64,000 nucleotides of DNA from Endozoicomonas_A sp049275935. GTDB taxonomy: Bacteria > Pseudomonadota > Gammaproteobacteria > Pseudomonadales > Endozoicomonadaceae. The position numbers and the translations under genes were made by a program. Shown here one piece after another: positions 60,901 to 64,000 of this stretch (position 1 is its first letter; the number at the start of each line of letters is the position of its first letter). The notes below the pieces were generated by a model. That model did no database searches and was not told the origin of the DNA. It worked only from the letters and a program-made list of their open reading frames with translations. The stretch covers positions 4,898,001-4,962,000 of the forward strand of contig NZ_CP184830.1 in NCBI RefSeq assembly GCF_049275935.1. Reading direction: 5' to 3'.

Positions 60901-63356
60901 GCAGTAAATGCCTGTTTTAGCACTTGGCTGGCAGATTTTATGGACGTCTCTTTTGGCTGTTCGCTGGTAGATTTTATGGCGTTGCACTGAAGACTTTCCC
61001 GGCATAACAAAATGTCTTTTTGCCATTGTGGAAACAGTTCCCATAATGCATTCTCAAAATCACTGTCTTGCAGCCATTCGTTTTCCTGCTTATTCAAGCA
61101 GGAGCTGATCAGGAAGTGGGTGAACCACAGGTTGTTGTCACTGAGATGAGACAGTTTTACAGCGTGATTTTCGTGAAACAGAAACGTAACGACATCTTCA
61201 AACTTGTCCAGTTGTTGAGGCGTACGATCATGGTAGTTGTGGGAGTGATATCCCTGACCATCAGAAACAAAAATCCGTATAGAGTTTTCCAGTGCTTTTG
61301 ATGCCAGAATCATGTGTCGTTGATTATTCGGGTCAAAACGCCAGAACATCTGATTATATAATGTTTCACTATCGCAATCGGGTATTTGGCATTGATGGAA
61401 CAGGGTTTCAAATTTTTTATTGGATGTGATACCAAGCTGTTCCGGAAGAAAATCCGATATATCGCCTATTTTTTCAGGCCGGAGTCCAGCGCACCCGTAG
61501 AAATACAATAGATGGTTAAGCAAGGATTCTGATGTTACTGCGTCTGCCAGTGTGACCGGGTGGCTGCCGTCCGGTGGTGGCGGCTCATTATCGTCAATAT
61601 TATTCCTGCCGTCAGGGCTCGCAGTTCGTCTACTTTTGTTGCCACTTTGTTCGGCTTTTTGTGCAGAGGGATTACTCGGGCAGGACTGAGATTCAGGCGG
61701 TCCATTATTTCCCTGGACACCAGAAGCAGTCATTATGCCTGATACAAACCCTGTAGAAGAGAGTGACATATCTGGCTGATGAGGGATGGCAGGAGGATTA
61801 AAGCCGTCGAACACGTTGCTTGTTTCGGGCACCAAAGCCAATGGGTTTCCGTTTGTTTGATGGCTAAAAAAAGGTGATACACGACCGGAAAAGTATGAGT
61901 GGACAGGGTGGCCCGGAAACTCACGGTTTAAATAGGTCAACACATTGTTCAGTAACTCAGGCCGCCGTTTAACAAACTGGTAAAGTGAACCAGGGTCGCT
62001 CAGAATCTGCTCCCTTACCAGGGCACTGAGGCTTTTCGGGATGGGTGATGTGAACCCTGAGAGAATTCCCCGCCACTGATAGAGATTAAAGGGCGTATTG
62101 GTCACCGTGCTCATAAGCAGGGCAGCCAGGTTGAGATGCTCACTTTCTACCAGGGTGCCAACCTCTGGTCCATCCCAACCGGCGTAATGATCCTCGACAT
62201 TATAAGGGGCATCAGCGAACCGCATCAGCAGCACCGGGTCACCTGCTCCCCAGAAATGGTATTTCCGATGTCTGTCGTTGCGGGCGATGAACAAAGAAGA
62301 TCTCGACCAGGCCGGGTAGGTATCATTGCCGGGCGATACCTTTTCCAGTGCCCAGAGGTTAAAGTACTTCCCGGTCATGAGTGCCGGGCCGGGGTTTATT
62401 GCAGTCTCGGGAATGCCAGGTTGATAAACCCAGTTTTGATCTGACCACTGATAAAGCCAGTGATTATTTTGGCAAGCATGCATTTTTTCTTTGTCAGCTG
62501 GCTTGCTTTTATTGGGTTCTCCAAACAACTTATCGTGGGAAGCGAGGCAATCAATAGCCTGATTGACCGGCTTAATATAACTACTGTCCAAAGCGGTTTG
62601 CCCGTCAGCGCTGATATTGTCTTTTCCAGCCAGTTCGGGCAATAGCCAGGGTTTTGCGTGATTCAGCGGGAAATCAATAAGAACGCTCTGACACTTTTTA
62701 TGCTCTGTAAGCGGATTGGTCTGGCAGATAATGGCCTGCAGGCGATTCTGCTGACTTTCTCGCCAGGGACGCAGGAAAAGGGTACTGGTATGTGTGTCGT
62801 TTAGCAGTTTCCAAAGCGACAGCCAGGCAGACAGAGAATCACCCTCGACGGCCTGAGTCTCTGACGATGATGTTGAGGGTGAGGCCGTAATCTGCCAGAC
62901 AGGATGATTTTCGATACAAGCAGTTTGTACTGACAGTCGGCCTTTCAGCAAAGAGTGATCGATCATCACGGGATGAGGGTTGCAATCGGGGGCATCACCA
63001 AAAGCCCGGGACAGTGAGGGGAAGCCGCGACTGAAAGAAGGGTAGGGTACGGTTGAAGGCGGAAGCAGTTTTGCTAACAGAAACCCGGGCAGCTGACTCA
63101 ACCATTGATGCCTGAAAAAAAGGGACAGCTTTTTGGGGGTGCCAACGTCGTGTAATACGTGATAATGATTACCCAGCTTGAGGTGAAAGTTATTGGCCTT
63201 AAATCCGGCGTAGAGATCCCAAAATCTGATTTCTGGTGCGCTGTACCCGGGTCCATTCTGGTGGCCGGAGGCATGACCTGATTGTACGTTCATTTCAATT
63301 ATGAACAGCAGAGCAATTAAGAGAAGTTTTAACAGTCTTCTGTGACAAACAAGCAT
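54963..63356 (-). CDS. Giant secreted protein of unknown function, paralogue 4
   Basis: 2,797 residues from the ATG at 63356, which matches the start of the other copies (MLVCHRR). A further ATG at 63389 in frame would add 11 residues and is absent from the paralogues. The signal peptide and N-terminal region are shared with copy 3, while the region after the SRRTASPDGRNN linker is its own. The alanine-rich segment (about 1965-2120) includes an odd Ser/Cys/Asn run (HLCSSSCSCSNSNS) coded by hexanucleotide-like repeats. The C-terminal part follows the family. Gene 3 ends the upstream side of this 570-bp-spaced neighbour. Function unknown. Confidence 0.8.
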   Translation of the reverse strand: MLVCHRRLLKLLLIALLFIIEMNVQSGHASGHQNGPGYSAPEIRFWDLYAGFKANNFHLKLGNHYHVLHDVGTPKKLSLFFRHQWLSQLPGFLLAKLLPPSTVPYPSFSRGFPSLSRAFGDAPDCNPHPVMIDHSLLKGRLSVQTACIENHPVWQITASPSTSSSETQAVEGDSLSAWLSLWKLLNDTHTSTLFLRPWRESQQNRLQAIICQTNPLTEHKKCQSVLIDFPLNHAKPWLLPELAGKDNISADGQTALDSSYIKPVNQAIDCLASHDKLFGEPNKSKPADKEKMHACQNNHWLYQWSDQNWVYQPGIPETAINPGPALMTGKYFNLWALEKVSPGNDTYPAWSRSSLFIARNDRHRKYHFWGAGDPVLLMRFADAPYNVEDHYAGWDGPEVGTLVESEHLNLAALLMSTVTNTPFNLYQWRGILSGFTSPIPKSLSALVREQILSDPGSLYQFVKRRPELLNNVLTYLNREFPGHPVHSYFSGRVSPFFSHQTNGNPLALVPETSNVFDGFNPPAIPHQPDMSLSSTGFVSGIMTASGVQGNNGPPESQSCPSNPSAQKAEQSGNKSRRTASPDGRNNIDDNEPPPPDGSHPVTLADAVTSESLLNHLLYFYGCAGLRPEKIGDISDFLPEQLGITSNKKFETLFHQCQIPDCDSETLYNQMFWRFDPNNQRHMILASKALENSIRIFVSDGQGYHSHNYHDRTPQQLDKFEDVVTFLFHENHAVKLSHLSDNNLWFTHFLISSCLNKQENEWLQDSDFENALWELFPQWQKDILLCRESLQCNAIKSTSEQPKETSIKSASQVLKQAFTAPDKFLRGKQGQNLFRFYNKLGLVCYPFDATEKPDGTFYISRNVLGAVIFFWEESASKYIAFLAPDLSTSAINNEMQSLDIHVKAYYESAFLVKKQDIRYVIPALLVLAPVFRKTYTEVDRVISDIGDVLVYGGLARWQHLSSLVGPTELGKLPVTNNINLAVDNIKSLETISASLEKQLSSALAGTVVTRSYIHTMILANPKELQHSRLLHNVKISCTPCKNNEKAMGFVTCKAKKWRIFSIDISAGPEGYFDFTRVEPFTRGSKLLMPSLPAMVKKLLQDTQPDQTYPCINANRRMHNAQNALKILLASDTEQQVQAIIQQSLLSRSSESSGLPEFLLPYIKPEPDKALESNSDIDEHATVSTANYAEGAEAITKDSSFNSHKKEQKQQEISDIATVPEKNDITVEASPDDQRSTVAHISEAVAPDTAEHSNKGKNKTAAQKSISNTINFETALSQSVEISNWLKEMDHRFADELNRTTKTQDCKAPAENPAPDTEFDTLQKQLQDGKTKTLKTLACSGASADTSTDQPVITIDLAHTPGSQQRKGLEQAAYENHFPYAQLVQALFILNQKCPAGKSEILQIYEKAFELLLPSAIAGIPLAYQLLIGMQLRNQHPAGWPQLEPVNRLLRSMASRATSLTRIKVEGLLSGGFLEQLYQDTDAITLTRIEQGLAKESDLSDRGRDVKHIVSALREPNTASILTALKTVRPRARELQQTIGSLILILERKKEPAVGQIHSELWSYSLNALQIKGASKKKPQHMDISYFPQVLAMTDLKAFMDTEQTGQLLKYHQPRFIAFWKMGFWESYLKASLSKDSKTEREIFDEHHNQINNKAIKKSRLDLIEDWILARSLLLSRDFIQIKEAPACPTPAQLTSKTGTHSEKAKRTVNAARQSKKMKPVIRPSTGPHNEQVHTGYLLQLDNNIIQEVRFMQKSPKLFLQQVEEHITAFRVAQVQNGNDSTNTLGIGYYHFLKALALIGAKMSDDNKTIELSFGPGVKLNAKKIKESILISKEYYFPYAPMLSLFFEHGMEEKLKTPKQALYSAFSGVSQSIEILLELQTYAPVLSGLLLKWLILIPKTFELKLAFDAETYLKNPQVNIPGRVTPSIRLLREFLEQLPVKGSDGAVDVVLNRMGQQFTNTRHLQNVQHEQAEATESVSAEAATTSAADAIAELAIEVAIAEANSHLCSSSCSCSNSNSTENAIVLAEAIAESKANVKAKAIALAEATEKVTAETNSNATALDKTTAVVAALDKAAETGKAAAITVLERLKEAKAKAIKETIDETVNEAVKVAVKETAESRAATLRLVLYFATGRTELIDFVYLDLSTLTIVFSIIGSESHSGLFEYLKKAHRQLSKETNFDDQMMADIIELAFHLVSVSSETKPTLSCLKAQPFNAQALLTAMHFGHNLQLLTKLIGFSRELVTQDTKLYIYNILLLVHQYILELIGGNAEKAKKLQVDSDGWQTLHTCFRNYVWHKPVKAVAHNMQSKVIDHVVFNSDSVKNFTDGDENTFLVAIEQARKIGYQKLKQQLNQYEGKVDSQSTAMSGWLHCLAGLTLLKAQTSSDDQRVILTGRKRVLTIAHEHFAKARHLGFPYGGYLKSLVDMRLDNYQYYQNETSEAWQRDLTNKPVIQYASIKKPGDKIFIDAGKIVTDILPGLLSSSLYGVRFAVEAAIRIFTNERFNLLHMPQAGWPTLIAKHFLILPVNHSLQFVFNNDVTEVEEALFPRISDPDSIERILLEPMERTRQFATEKRPEQYGIWLDSEIENGDRPESIKKYLILVKAFLLDKSDLLETPATVSDSDQLSESTASYKLRRLDYTALLEELQETPQPETGLDEFVYNLPRLESHPNYEAISNALLKKHRTKSALIHYYLWAYEILNDSRNNERYSFWNRIMTQKIEENEPIKKAFFALLATADLTAMYDDNREAMCTAFKKYKKDLNSWLSLFHCISAEIASFLGDDLKKDHHYLEYFRALTEY

Positions 63357-63407
63357 AGAATTACCGTAGATCCCATTCGATAACTTCATTTGTTAATCAG
63401 AGTTGAC

Positions 63408-63421
63408 CTGTTAAACAACAG
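63408..63421. promoter_or_regulatory. Conserved palindrome upstream of giant gene 4
   Basis: CTGTTAAACAACAG, the CTGTT-N4-AACAG element 52 bp before the chosen ATG. The distance is almost the same as in genes 1-3. Confidence 0.45.
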
Positions 63422-63643
63422 TTTTTTTATACTGATTAAATGAATTGTTCTAACCTCTATGGAGTCTGAGAAAAAATAGCAGTGGGTTCAGGATGTAGCA
63501 AGAATGGTTCCGTGTTCGGATTGGCTGCTGGCTGCGAATCTTGTGATAACTTTTTTATGTTGCTGCAGTGAGCGGCTTTGTCTACAGAGGCCAGACTGAC
63601 AGCATCGGGTCAACGCAGTAAACTCAATCACTATGCGACAGAA

Positions 63644-64000
63644 TCAACGGATCCGGTGCTTAATGATTTTATATTTTTTTGAGACTTCAAAATAAGTGGA
63701 ATTGAAATCTGTATTTTGCGCCTCTTCCAGAATAGTGGCGATTTGGGCTGACATACAGTGATAAAAAGACAACCAGGAATTAAGGTCTTTTTTGTATGGT
63801 TTAAATGTGATGCTCATGGCCTCCCGGTTATCATCGTACATAACCGTCAGATCGGCGGTTGCCAGAAGTGCGAAAAAAGCCTCTCTCATTGGTTCATTTT
63901 CTTCAATTGCCTGTTTCATTATCGCGTTCCAGAACAGAACCTGTGCGTTGTAGCGGCTATCAGTGATGGTATCGTAAGCCGACAAATAATAGTGAACCAG
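63644..64000 (-). CDS. Giant secreted protein, paralogue 5, C-terminal part
   Basis: The frame is open to the window edge, about 118 residues plus stop. It begins with LVHYYLSAYDT, equivalent to ALIHYYLWAYET of the complete copies, and continues with the family pattern FFALLATADLTVMYDDNREAM and SWLSFYHCMSAQIA. The last ~25 residues are its own. It shows that the array extends beyond this window. Confidence 0.85.
   Translation of the reverse strand: MVHYYLSAYDTITDSRYNAQVLFWNAIMKQAIEENEPMREAFFALLATADLTVMYDDNREAMSITFKPYKKDLNSWLSFYHCMSAQIATILEEAQNTDFNSTYFEVSKKYKIIKHRIR

Overview
The window reads as part of a gammaproteobacterial chromosome, most likely from an animal-associated member of the Endozoicomonadaceae (Oceanospirillales). 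The housekeeping genes (prmB, aroC, leuC, leuD, leuB, asd, xseA, trkH, acuI) match the gammaproteobacterial versions closely over their whole length. Between them lie genes of a kind expected in host-associated bacteria: two RING-H2 proteins, two secreted C2H2-like zinc-finger arrays, and a tandem family of giant secreted proteins. The taxonomic call is inference from gene content, not from a marker gene.

Layout. Bases 1-6400 hold a mixed region on the minus strand: a single-domain voltage-gated cation channel, cytosine deaminase (codA), a small RING-H2 protein with a PGTP tract, and a larger RING-H2 protein with a signal peptide and a 52-residue tandem repeat whose last unit has decayed. Bases 6600-21850 are largely core metabolism: an RssA-like patatin, an Smr-domain protein divergent from prmB-aroC, a phosphoribosyltransferase, a long-chain acyl-CoA ligase, TrkH, AcuI, and a LysR regulator divergent from leuC-leuD, followed by leuB-asd. 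After asd the accessory region resumes. It has repeat debris, two tandem zinc-finger genes that arose by a duplication carrying the 3' end of xseA with it, then xseA itself. From 28999 to the window end there are four complete ~2,750-2,800-residue paralogues in head-to-tail order plus the C-terminus of a fifth, all on the minus strand.

Mobile and repeat DNA. Two non-coding element families, each exactly 165 bp with long terminal inverted repeats and TA at both ends, occur as MITE-like copies (family 1 at 1-115, 13398-13562 and 22086-22250; family 2 at 3138-3302 and 28805-28969). One copy supplies the stop codon of trkH. A REP-type hairpin pair lies at 22301-22429. No tRNA, rRNA, CRISPR array, phage or recognisable transposase gene was seen.

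The most unusual content is the giant gene array. Its members share a signal peptide, a nearly identical N-terminal region, a conserved upstream palindrome, and an alanine-rich segment that sits at the same place in each paralogue but differs almost completely in sequence. One ~1.2-kb block is the same in copies 2 and 3 while their flanks differ, which points to gene conversion. I do not recognise the family and assign no function.
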